From positions 1 through 9,924 of the forward strand of contig JAUNRP010000064.1 in NCBI GenBank assembly GCA_030544165.1: a stretch of 9,924 nt of DNA, read 5' to 3'. The notes beneath the pieces are model-generated. The model saw nothing but the letters and a program-made list of their open reading frames with translations, had not been told where the DNA came from and did not search any database. The stretch comes from a bacterium (lineage in GTDB: Bacteria > Actinomycetota > Actinomycetes > Actinomycetales > Actinomycetaceae). Below are positions 1 through 6,771 of the stretch, piece after piece. The translations under genes and the position numbers were made by a program. Position 1 is the first letter of the stretch, and every line of letters begins with the position of its first letter.

Positions 1-62
1 GGAGGGGAGGGGGAAATCTGGCGCACCATCACGGATTTTGGAAGTGAGGGGTTGGCGGACCG

Positions 63-545
63 TTACCAGACTAGGGCGGTGGCTACCGCCGCCAGACCCT
101 CACCTCGGCCAGTGAACCCCAGCCCGTCCGTGGTGGTGGCCGAGAAGCTCACCGGCGCCCCCACCGCCTCGGTCAGAACCCCCTCAGCCTCAGAACGCCG
201 CGCACCGACCCGCGGCCGCGAACCAATTAACTGCACCGCCACGTTCCCGATCTCGAACCCGGCCTCCCGCACCTGACGTGCCGCCTCTCGCAGGAACGTG
301 ACCCCCGAGGCCCCGGCAAACTCCGGCCGGTCCGTCCCGAACAAACCCCCGATATCGCCCAGACCAGCGGCAGACAGCAGCGCGTCCACGCAGGCGTGCG
401 CCACCACATCCCCATCGGAGTGGCCGGCCAGCGCAGCCTCTCCCGGCCACTCGAGCCCGGCGAGCCAGAGGACGCGGCCGGGGGCGTCGTCGTCGGAGGA
501 GAAGGCATGGGTGTCGGTGCCGATTCCGACGCGCGGGTGGATCAT
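63..545 (-). CDS. ispF: 2-C-methyl-D-erythritol 2,4-cyclodiphosphate synthase (IspF)
   Basis: This cytosolic enzyme of the non-mevalonate (MEP) isoprenoid pathway converts CDP-methylerythritol 2-phosphate to the cyclic diphosphate, releasing CMP. The 160-aa length is the family norm. Visible signatures are the N-terminal GTDTHAF with metal ligands D11 and H13, the GHSDGD block from G41, the third expected zinc ligand H50, the DALLSAAGLGDIG helix, and the C-terminal TTTDGLGFTGRGEG signature. The last has Asp where the E. coli enzyme has Glu135. The ATG start leaves the usual few residues before the motif, and a TAGGCT hexamer lies 6 nt upstream, which suggests a leaderless message. The gene is divergent from topA. 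Its common partner ispD is not directly upstream, and what follows downstream is outside the window. Identification is secure. Confidence 0.97.
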   Translation of the reverse strand: MIHPRVGIGTDTHAFSSDDDAPGRVLWLAGLEWPGEAALAGHSDGDVVAHACVDALLSAAGLGDIGGLFGTDRPEFAGASGVTFLREAARQVREAGFEIGNVAVQLIGSRPRVGARRSEAEGVLTEAVGAPVSFSATTTDGLGFTGRGEGLAAVATALVW

Positions 546-557
546 GCCCCCAGCCTA
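546..557 (-). promoter_or_regulatory. Candidate -10 and leaderless start of ispF
   Basis: On the minus strand TAGGCT (552-557) matches the actinobacterial TANNNT -10 consensus and is followed by 6 nt and then the ispF ATG. This is the spacing expected when transcription begins at the start codon. There is no well-spaced Shine-Dalgarno; a G-run directly abuts the ATG. No strong -35 is visible. The call is inferred from motif and spacing only. Confidence 0.45.
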
Positions 558-573
558 CGGAAGCCGGGCCCAC

Positions 574-604
574 TGGACACCGGGCGAACCCGTGGGTTTA
601 GAGT
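574..604 (+). promoter_or_regulatory. Candidate topA promoter
   Basis: TGGACA (574-579) and TAGAGT (599-604) resemble -35 and -10 elements with a 19-nt spacer, slightly long. They would place the topA transcript start near 611 and give a leader of about 60 nt. In many bacteria topA promoters respond to supercoiling, and a long spacer would be compatible with that, but this is inference. Confidence 0.3.
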
Positions 605-672
605 GTGCGGGAATCCCCTCCCGCACCCGGGTAGTACGCGGTGAGCCCCCACCCAGACAGAAACAGGTAGCT

Positions 673-3348
673 GTGGCACGCAAGTTGGTCATCGTCGAGT
701 CGCCGGCAAAGGCGCGCTCGCTCGCGGCATTCCTCGGTCCCGATTACGCCATCGAGGCGTCGATCGGGCACATCCGCGACCTCCCGCAGCCCTCTGACCT
801 GCCCGCGGACATGAAGAAGGGCCCGTACGGCAAGTTCGCGGTCAACATCGAGTCCGATTTCGATCCGTACTACGTGGTCTACCCGGACAAGAAGAAGCGG
901 GTCACCGAGCTCAAGCGGCTCCTGAAGGACGCGGATGAGCTCTACCTCGCAACGGATGAGGACCGCGAGGGCGAGGCCATCGCGTGGCACCTCCTGCAGG
1001 TCCTCAAGCCGAAGGTTCCCGTCAAGCGGATGGTGTTCCACGAGATCACGCGTGAGGCGATCGAGAACGCGGTGAGCAACACGCGCGAGCTGGACACGGA
1101 CCTCGTGGACGCGCAGGAGACGCGCCGCATCCTCGACCGCCTCGTGGGCTACGAGGTCTCCCCCCTCCTGTGGCGCAAGATCGGCCCCGGCCTCTCCGCC
1201 GGCCGCGTGCAGTCCGTGGCCACGCGCCTCGTGGTGGAGCGCGAGCGCGAGCGCATCGCCTTCCGCTCCGCCAACTACTGGGACGTCACCGCCACCTTCG
1301 CGAAGGGCTCCGACCAGTTCGACGCCCGGCTCGCCTCCGTGGACGGCGCCCGGATCGCTTCTGGTCGCGATTTCGGCGACGACGGCGCCCTCACCTCCCA
1401 GCGCGTGCTCGCCCTGGACGAGGGCACGGCGACGGCGCTCGCCCGGGGTGTGATCGCGGGTGCGGTCCGGTCCGTGGAGACGAAGCCGTACACCCGCCGG
1501 CCCGCTGCTCCGTTCACCACCTCCACGCTCCAGCAGGAGGCCTCCCGCAAGCTCCGCATGAGCGTGCAGGAGACGATGCGGGTGGCGCAGTCGCTGTACG
1601 AGAACGGGTACATCACGTACATGCGAACGGACTCCACTGCGCTCTCCGGACAGGCGATCGCGGCGGCGCGGACGCAGGCGGCGGATCTGTACGGGTCGTC
1701 GTCGGTGCCGGAGAAGCCGCGCACGTACGGGAAGGTCTCGAAGGGCGCCCAGGAGGCGCACGAGGCGATCCGGCCCGCGGGCGAATCGTTCCGCCGGCCG
1801 TCCGAGGCGGGGCTGACGGGCGCCCAGGCCAAGCTGTACGACCTGATCTGGAAGCGCACGATCGCCTCGCAGATGACGGACGCCACCGGCCACACGGCCA
1901 CGGTGCGGATCGATTCCGAGGTGGTGCTCGCGGGATCGGATGGCGCCACGCTGCTGGAGGCCGGAACCCACGAGCTCGAGTTCACCGCCTCCGGCACGGT
2001 CATCACCCACCGCGGCTTCCTGGCCGCCTACGAGGAGGGCCGGGACCAGACCCGCCACGAGGAGGGCGGCAAGGACGAGAAGGAGAGCCGCCTGCCCGCG
2101 ATGGAGTCCGGGGACGCCCTGGACCCGGTGACGGTGACTCCCGCCGGGCACGACACCACTCCCCCGCCGCGGTACACGGAGGCCTCGCTGGTCAAGGCGC
2201 TGGAGGAGCGCGGGATCGGCCGGCCGTCCACGTACGCCGCCACGATCGCCACGATCATGGCGCGGGACTACGTCTCCAAGAAGGGCCAGGCGCTCGTGCC
2301 GAGCTGGCTGGCGTTCTCGGTCACGAACCTGCTGGAGGAGAACCTCACCCGGCTCGTGGACTACGACTTCACGGCGGAGATGGAGCAGGAGCTGGACGAG
2401 ATCGCCCGCGGCAAGCGCGATCGCGTGGACTGGCTGCGCGCCTTCTACCTCGGCGAGGGGGATTCCGAGGGGCTCCGCGGACTCGTGGAAGGGCTCGGGG
2501 ACATCGATGCCCGGGCCGTGAACTCGCGGGACCTGGGCGATGGGATCACGCTGCGCGTGGGCCGCTACGGCCCCTACCTGGAGCAGGCCGTGGAGGGCGG
2601 GGACCCGAAGCGGGCCTCCCTGCCCGACGACATGGCCCCGGACGAGCTCGATCTCGCCAAGGCGCACGAACTCCTGGAGCAGCGCTCGGACGAGGGGCGT
2701 GAGCTCGGCAGCGACCCGGACACCGGCCGAACCATCCTGGCGCGCAACGGCCGGTTCGGGCCGTACGTGACGGAGGTGCTCGAGGAGGATGCGCCGAAGA
2801 AGGCCAAGGCGCGCACGGCGTCGTTGTTCAAGGACATGCAGATCGAGACGATCAGCCTGGAGGACGCGCTGCGCCTCCTCTCGCTGCCGCGCGTGGTGGG
2901 CAAGGATGCCGAGGGCACCGAGATCACCGCGCAGAACGGCCGCTACGGGCCATACCTGAAGAAGGGCACGGACTCGCGCTCGCTCGAGACCGAGGAGCAG
3001 CTCTTCACCGTGACGCTCGAGGAGGCGGAGGCGCTGTTCGCCGCTCCGAAGCAGCGGCGCGGGGCGGGCCGGGCGGCCTCGAATGCGCGGGATCTCGGAG
3101 TGGACCCAGCGAGCGGCGGGAAGGTGACCGCGCGGGACGGGCGGTTCGGCCCCTACGTCTCGGACGGCACCACGAACGTGACGATCAAGTCCCCGGACAC
3201 GCTCGAGGACATCACTCCCGAGCGGGCCTACGACCTCCTGGCGGAGAAGCGCGCGAAGGGCCCGGCCAAGCGGCCCGCGCGGAAGACGGCGGCGAAGAAG
3301 ACGGCGGCACGCAAGCCAGCCGCGAAGAAGCCCGCCGCCAAGAAGTAG
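673..3348 (+). CDS. topA: DNA topoisomerase I (type IA)
   Basis: This enzyme relaxes negative supercoils by transient single-strand cleavage through a 5'-phosphotyrosine. The protein is 891 aa. The TOPRIM domain starts at residue 4 with LVIVESPAKA (E9) and carries D95-x-D97-x-E99 in ATDEDREGE. The catalytic tyrosine is Y316 in GYITYMRTDS. A RPSTYA motif follows in the core. The C-terminal domain holds four GR(Y/F)GPY repeats at about residues 630, 693, 756 and 823, then a lysine/alanine-rich tail from about 862. There are no zinc-finger cysteines, as is typical of actinobacterial TopA, where the tail aids DNA binding. I chose the GTG at 673 because it puts MARKLVIVESPAKA at the N-terminus as in the family; a weak AGG lies 5 nt upstream. 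The frame stays open back to 298, but that part is antisense to ispF and has no family similarity. Confidence 0.97.
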   Translation: MARKLVIVESPAKARSLAAFLGPDYAIEASIGHIRDLPQPSDLPADMKKGPYGKFAVNIESDFDPYYVVYPDKKKRVTELKRLLKDADELYLATDEDREGEAIAWHLLQVLKPKVPVKRMVFHEITREAIENAVSNTRELDTDLVDAQETRRILDRLVGYEVSPLLWRKIGPGLSAGRVQSVATRLVVERERERIAFRSANYWDVTATFAKGSDQFDARLASVDGARIASGRDFGDDGALTSQRVLALDEGTATALARGVIAGAVRSVETKPYTRRPAAPFTTSTLQQEASRKLRMSVQETMRVAQSLYENGYITYMRTDSTALSGQAIAAARTQAADLYGSSSVPEKPRTYGKVSKGAQEAHEAIRPAGESFRRPSEAGLTGAQAKLYDLIWKRTIASQMTDATGHTATVRIDSEVVLAGSDGATLLEAGTHELEFTASGTVITHRGFLAAYEEGRDQTRHEEGGKDEKESRLPAMESGDALDPVTVTPAGHDTTPPPRYTEASLVKALEERGIGRPSTYAATIATIMARDYVSKKGQALVPSWLAFSVTNLLEENLTRLVDYDFTAEMEQELDEIARGKRDRVDWLRAFYLGEGDSEGLRGLVEGLGDIDARAVNSRDLGDGITLRVGRYGPYLEQAVEGGDPKRASLPDDMAPDELDLAKAHELLEQRSDEGRELGSDPDTGRTILARNGRFGPYVTEVLEEDAPKKAKARTASLFKDMQIETISLEDALRLLSLPRVVGKDAEGTEITAQNGRYGPYLKKGTDSRSLETEEQLFTVTLEEAEALFAAPKQRRGAGRAASNARDLGVDPASGGKVTARDGRFGPYVSDGTTNVTIKSPDTLEDITPERAYDLLAEKRAKGPAKRPARKTAAKKTAARKPAAKKPAAKK

Positions 3349-3402
3349 CAGGCCACCCGCATTTAGCAGGCGTGGTCGCGCGCCGGATGGGATGATCGAA
3401 CC

Positions 3403-3741
3403 GTGACCGTTGCAGCCTCGCTCTCCATCACCGCCCGCGCGGCGGGCCTCATCCAGCGCACCAAGGTGCTGTTCGCCAAGCCGGTGGTGGAGATCAATGG
3501 GATCGTCCACGAGTTCACCTGGCTGACCACGCACCGGTTCGTGATGCGCCCCGGCCCGCAGCAGGTCACCGTCTACTTCAAGCGCCGCGAGTCCACCGGC
3601 GGCCGCACCACCACGTCCATCGAGGTGGCACCGGGCGAGACCATCCACCTGGTGGCCACGCTCCAGGGCAAGGAGCGCGGCTTCGTGCTCCAGATGCGGC
3701 GGGACCGCCTCGATCCGCGGACGAACGAGAAGCCCGTCTAG
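3403..3741 (+). CDS. Small beta-rich protein of unknown function
   Basis: A 112-aa protein with a GTG start follows topA after 54 nt. I do not recognise a named family. Residues from about 27 to 95 read as alternating hydrophobic strands with a PG-turn, a VTVYF strand and a VAPGETIHLVATL segment. This pattern is reminiscent of PEGA-like or other small beta-sandwich domains (inference). No signal peptide, lipobox or convincing membrane helix is present, so it is probably cytosolic. The N-terminal 25 residues are alanine-rich and may be helical. The C-terminus is basic and polar. A GGGA lies 10 nt upstream, and a GATGAT hexamer sits 6 nt before the GTG, so either initiation mode is possible. 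Codon use matches the neighbours, which supports a real gene. It may be co-transcribed with the oxidoreductase 19 nt downstream. Confidence 0.75.
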   Translation: MTVAASLSITARAAGLIQRTKVLFAKPVVEINGIVHEFTWLTTHRFVMRPGPQQVTVYFKRRESTGGRTTTSIEVAPGETIHLVATLQGKERGFVLQMRRDRLDPRTNEKPV

Positions 3742-3760
3742 GGGCGGGCGACCTCGCACT

Positions 3761-4816
3761 ATGCCACCCCTCGACCTCAACCTCCCGCCCGAACTCGCCG
3801 AACTCGTCCCACCCCTCACCACCCCGGACCCCCGCGAGTGCCCACCCCTGCGCTGGGGCATCATCGGACCCGGAGGGATCGCCCACAAGTTCGCCCGGAA
3901 CGTGGCGAGCGCAACGGCATGCCGGGTGACCGCCGTCGCCTCCAGGGAACGGGAGCGGGCGGAAAGGTTCGCCCACGAGCACGGGATACCCGCCGCCGTC
4001 GAGGGGTACGGGACGCTTGCCGAGCGGGAGGACGTGGACGCGGTCTACGTTGCCACCCCGCACTCGGCGCACCGGGACGCGGCCCTCCTCGCGATCGCGG
4101 CCGGCAAGCACGTGCTGGTGGAGAAGGCGTTCACGCGCAACGCGGCCGAGGCCCGCGAGGTGGTGGCGGCCGCGCGGGAGGCGGGCGTCTTCTGCATGGA
4201 GGCGATGTGGACGCGGTTCCTCCCGCGCCACGTGGTGGCCCGCCACCTGGTGCGAAGCGGCCTGGTCGGGGACGTGGTCCAGATCGTGGCCGACCACGGC
4301 CAGCCCCTCACCCACATCCCGCGCCTCGTGCGGCCGGAACTCGCGGGTGGCGCGCTACTGGACCTGGGGGTGTACCCGATCTCCTTCATCGTGGGCCTGC
4401 TCGGCCGCCCGGACGCCGTGGACGCGTTCGGCCACCTGTGGGAGACGGGCGTGGACGTCAGCTCCGTCACCCACCTCACCTACCCCGGCGCCTCCGGCGT
4501 TGCGACGACGACGATGCTCGCCCCCACCCCCACCCGCGCCTTCGTGGGGGGTACAGACGGCTGGATCGCGCTGGACACGCCCTTCTACGGACCGGGCGGG
4601 CTCGAGGTGCTGCGGCGCGGGTGGGAGGCTCCCGTCCGCTGGTCCGGAGTTCCCGACGACGGCGGATTCGAGTTCCAGGTGGCCGAGGCGGCGCGCTGTG
4701 TGGCCGAGGGCCTGACGGAGTCCCCGGTGCTGCCGCTCGATGAGACGGTGGCGATCATGGAGATCATGGATGCGGTTCGGGCCTCGCTGGGGGTGCGGTT
4801 CCCCGGCGAGGGTTGA
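3761..4816 (+). CDS. Gfo/Idh/MocA family NAD(P)-dependent oxidoreductase
   Basis: The 351-aa product has the two-domain plan of the family: an N-terminal Rossmann fold and a C-terminal alpha/beta substrate domain. The dinucleotide motif is GPGGIA from G36, after an unusual proline-rich 30-residue N-terminal extension. The family EKP motif appears as E121-K122-A123, keeping the catalytic Lys but replacing Pro by Ala. EAMWTRFLP starts at E147 and DLGVYP at D201. These two resemble the branch containing dimeric dihydrodiol dehydrogenase and related sugar dehydrogenases, so a sugar or polyol derivative is a likely substrate; the exact one cannot be read from sequence. No good ribosome binding site precedes the ATG, but no better in-frame start precedes the Rossmann fold. 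The spacing of 19 nt from the upstream gene suggests a shared transcript. Confidence 0.9.
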   Translation: MPPLDLNLPPELAELVPPLTTPDPRECPPLRWGIIGPGGIAHKFARNVASATACRVTAVASRERERAERFAHEHGIPAAVEGYGTLAEREDVDAVYVATPHSAHRDAALLAIAAGKHVLVEKAFTRNAAEAREVVAAAREAGVFCMEAMWTRFLPRHVVARHLVRSGLVGDVVQIVADHGQPLTHIPRLVRPELAGGALLDLGVYPISFIVGLLGRPDAVDAFGHLWETGVDVSSVTHLTYPGASGVATTTMLAPTPTRAFVGGTDGWIALDTPFYGPGGLEVLRRGWEAPVRWSGVPDDGGFEFQVAEAARCVAEGLTESPVLPLDETVAIMEIMDAVRASLGVRFPGEG

Positions 4817-4857
4817 GCGTGCTGGGGAGAGCGGGGATCCGTGGGGGCGCGCGGCGG

Positions 4858-4870
4858 TAACGTGGGGCCT
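4858..4870 (+). promoter_or_regulatory. Candidate -10 and leaderless start of tmk
   Basis: TAACGT (4858-4863) fits TANNNT and is followed by 7 nt and then the GTG at 4871, the geometry of a leaderless actinobacterial transcript. It supports choosing 4871 over the upstream in-frame GTG at 4841. The promoter would drive tmk-holB. No clear -35 element was found. Confidence 0.4.
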
Positions 4871-5524
4871 GTGACCCAATCCTCTCGGCCCCGCGGGCTG
4901 TTCATCGCCCTCGAGGGCGGGGACGGCACCGGAAAGTCCACCCAGCGAGCCCTGCTGGGTGAGTGGCTCGAGGCGCGCGGCCTGGAGGCGGTCCTCACCC
5001 GGGAGCCTGGCGGGACCGAGCTGGGGCTTTTGCTGCGCGAGGCGCTCCTCCACGGCGGCGATGTGGATCCGCGGACGGAAGCCCTCCTGTTCGCCACGGA
5101 TCGCTCCCACCACGTGGCCTCGCTCGTGCGTCCGGCCATCGAGCGCGGGGCGGTGGTGGTCACGGACCGCTACCTGGACTCCTCGGTGGCCTACCAGGGT
5201 TCGGCGCGTTCGCTGGGGCGGGATGAGGTTCGGGAGCTTTCGCTCTGGGGCACCTACGGCCTCCTGCCGGACCTGACGGTGGTGCTCGATCTCGATCCCG
5301 TGGTGGCGGCCGAACGCCGTGCGGGCGAGGCGCCGGATCGGCTCGAACGTGAATCCCTCCGGTTCCACTCGGATGTGCGGGAGGCGTTCCTCGAACTCGC
5401 TGGGGCCGAGCCCGCGCGCTACCTCGTGGTGGACGCGGACCAGGAGCCCGGGGCAGTTCACGGCCTGATCACGGAGAGGGTGGCCCAGTTGCTGGAGGGC
5501 GGGAATGCGGGGGCGGACGCGTGA
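4871..5524 (+). CDS. tmk: Thymidylate kinase (dTMP kinase)
   Basis: This cytosolic kinase phosphorylates dTMP to dTDP with ATP, an essential step of dTTP supply for replication. With the GTG at 4871 the protein is 217 aa, near the usual length of about 210. It carries the P-loop GGDGTGKST at residues 16-24, TREPGG from residue 43, the DRY motif at D99-R100-Y101 followed by the SSVAYQG substrate-binding segment, and an arginine-containing LID region (RRAGEAPDR). An in-frame GTG at 4841 would add ten residues unlike the family, and a TANNNT hexamer sits exactly upstream of 4871, so I prefer the shorter form. The stop overlaps the holB start (GTGA), so translational coupling of the two replication-linked genes is likely. 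Confidence 0.95.
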   Translation: MTQSSRPRGLFIALEGGDGTGKSTQRALLGEWLEARGLEAVLTREPGGTELGLLLREALLHGGDVDPRTEALLFATDRSHHVASLVRPAIERGAVVVTDRYLDSSVAYQGSARSLGRDEVRELSLWGTYGLLPDLTVVLDLDPVVAAERRAGEAPDRLERESLRFHSDVREAFLELAGAEPARYLVVDADQEPGAVHGLITERVAQLLEGGNAGADA

Positions 5525-6663
5525 GCGTCTGGGACGCCGTGATCGGCCAAGGCGCCGTGGTGGACACGTTGCGGAACGCGGTGGCCGATCCCCGTGCCAT
5601 GACGCACGCCTGGCTCATCACCGGGCCACCCGGCTCCGGGAGATCGGTGGCCGCGCGGGCATTCGCCGCGGCGCTGCAGTGCGAGGAGTCTCCGGGCGGC
5701 TGTGGAGTGTGCAAGGGCTGCAGGACGGTCTTGGCCGGCACCCATCCGGACGTGACGTTCGTGACCACGGACCGCGTGGTCATCAACATCGCCGAGGTCC
5801 GGGAGCTCGTGGCCACCGCGGCGCGCTCGGCATCGCAGGGCCGCTGGCGGATCATCGTGGTGGAGGATGCGGACCGTATGGTGGAGCGGACCTCCAACGT
5901 GCTCCTGAAGTCCATCGAGGAACCAGCGGAGCGCACGGTCTGGCTGCTGTGCGCCCCCTCACCGGATGACGTGATCGTGACCATCCGGTCCCGCTGCCGC
6001 CACGTGGGGCTGCGGATCCCCGATCCCCAGGCGGTGGCCGATCTCCTGGTGGAGCGGAACGGGGTGGATCCCGAGGTGGCCATCGCGGCCGCGCGGGCCG
6101 CCCAGTCACACGTGGGGATCGCGCGCCGGCTCGCCACCAACGAGGAGGCGCGGAGGCGCCGCCACCGCCTCCTCACGCTGCCGAGCCGGATCCGCGGCGT
6201 GGGCGATGCGATCCTCGAGGCGGCGATCGTGGTGGAGGAGGCCACCGCAGACGCGAAGGCCGTGGGCACCGAACGCGATCAGGAGGAGCGCGCAGAACTG
6301 CTGCGCACCCTGGGCGTGGCCGAGGGTGCGGCGATCCCGCCCGCCCTGCGCGCCCAGGTCCGCCAGCTCGAGGAGAACCAGAAGAAGCGCTCCACCCGGG
6401 TGCAGCGCGATGCGCTGGACCGGGCAATGACCGACCTGCTCTCGTTCTACCGGGACGTGGTGGCCGTCCAGGTGGGTGCCGAGGTGCCGCTGGTGAACTC
6501 GGACCTCACGGAGGAGGTCAGGGCGGTTGCCAAGGACTCCACGCCGGAGCAGACGATGCGCAGGATGGATGCGATCGGAGAGGCCCGGGAGAGGCTCGAG
6601 GGGAACGTGGCACCCCTCCTCGCCGTGGAGGCGATGCTGGTGGCACTCCGCCCCCAGGGGTAG
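5521..6663 (+). CDS. holB: DNA polymerase III clamp-loader subunit delta'
   Basis: Delta' is the stator subunit of the clamp loader that opens the beta sliding clamp at primed sites. The 380-aa protein shows the AAA+ layout. The degenerate Walker A is GPPGSGRS at residues 35-42, with Arg41 in place of the catalytic Lys. A zinc module is formed by C54, C61, C64 and C67. The Walker B region holds EDAD at 115-118, followed by the SNVLLKSIEEP helix and the SRC sensor motif at 157-159. The C-terminal part, after about residue 220, is helical and charged and corresponds to the collar domain. The altered P-loop agrees with the known lack of ATPase activity in delta' proteins. The GTG start overlaps the tmk stop by 4 bp, and G-rich sequence upstream may serve as a ribosome binding site. 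The order tmk-holB is conserved in many actinobacteria. Confidence 0.94.
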   Translation: MSVWDAVIGQGAVVDTLRNAVADPRAMTHAWLITGPPGSGRSVAARAFAAALQCEESPGGCGVCKGCRTVLAGTHPDVTFVTTDRVVINIAEVRELVATAARSASQGRWRIIVVEDADRMVERTSNVLLKSIEEPAERTVWLLCAPSPDDVIVTIRSRCRHVGLRIPDPQAVADLLVERNGVDPEVAIAAARAAQSHVGIARRLATNEEARRRRHRLLTLPSRIRGVGDAILEAAIVVEEATADAKAVGTERDQEERAELLRTLGVAEGAAIPPALRAQVRQLEENQKKRSTRVQRDALDRAMTDLLSFYRDVVAVQVGAEVPLVNSDLTEEVRAVAKDSTPEQTMRRMDAIGEARERLEGNVAPLLAVEAMLVALRPQG

Positions 6664-6693
6664 CACTGACTCGGGGCGGACGATGCGCAGTCC

Positions 6694-6731
6694 CTGGGGC
6701 GGACACGGAGACGGCCAGTTCGCCGCCCCGG
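6694..6731 (+). terminator. Possible U-less hairpin after holB
   Basis: CTGGGGCGG (6694-6702) can pair with CCGCCCCGG (6723-6731), a 9-bp GC-rich stem with one G-T pair and a 20-nt loop. No T-tract follows, so if it terminates tmk-holB transcription it would be of the U-less type. It also lies just upstream of the hydrolase -10 and could instead be regulatory. Confidence 0.25.
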
Positions 6732-6740
6732 CGGACACGG
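6698..6740 (+). repeat. Pair of 11-bp direct repeats before the hydrolase gene
   Basis: GGCGGACACGG occurs at 6698-6708 and 6730-6740, 32 bp start to start, about three helical turns. A shorter copy, GGCGGAC, is at 6675-6681. The second full copy falls in the expected -35 zone of the hydrolase promoter. The repeats may be operator half-sites or chance in GC-rich DNA. Confidence 0.3.
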
Positions 6741-6758
6741 GCCGGCCACCACCCGGGT

Positions 6759-6771
6759 TACGCTCTTGGGT
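6759..6771 (+). promoter_or_regulatory. Candidate -10 and leaderless start of the hydrolase gene
   Basis: TACGCT (6759-6764) fits TANNNT and is followed by 7 nt and the GTG at 6772, the same spacing as at tmk. No Shine-Dalgarno precedes the GTG. This favours 6772 as the start over the TTG at 6766. Confidence 0.45.

Noticed and set aside
1..62. Start of a minus-strand gene (ATG at 29-27) or a G-quadruplex in the left-edge purine tract
   Set aside because: Only nine codons are visible without a ribosome binding site, and the G-runs are cut by the window edge. Neither can be supported.
298..672. Upstream extension of the topA frame by 125 codons
   Set aside because: The extension overlaps ispF antisense and does not resemble a topoisomerase N-terminus. 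The family start MARKLVIVESPAKA fits the GTG at 673.
1170..2702. A 510-codon plus-strand frame inside topA
   Set aside because: It is out of frame with topA, consists of low-complexity Arg/Gly/Ala/Pro-rich sequence, and is a coding shadow.
3351..3377. Possible terminator after topA (GGCCAC pairing with GTGGTC)
   Set aside because: Only six pairs including a wobble and no T-tract. Too weak to call.
598..3888. A 1096-codon open frame on the minus strand across topA
   Set aside because: It lies antisense to a clear topA, and its Arg/Gly/Leu-rich translation has no family motifs. Long antisense frames are expected in high-GC DNA with strong third-position bias.
5627..5650. HolB P-loop with Arg instead of Lys as a sign of a broken gene
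   Set aside because: Delta' subunits are known to be ATPase-inactive stators, and the rest of the protein is intact, so this is normal for the family.
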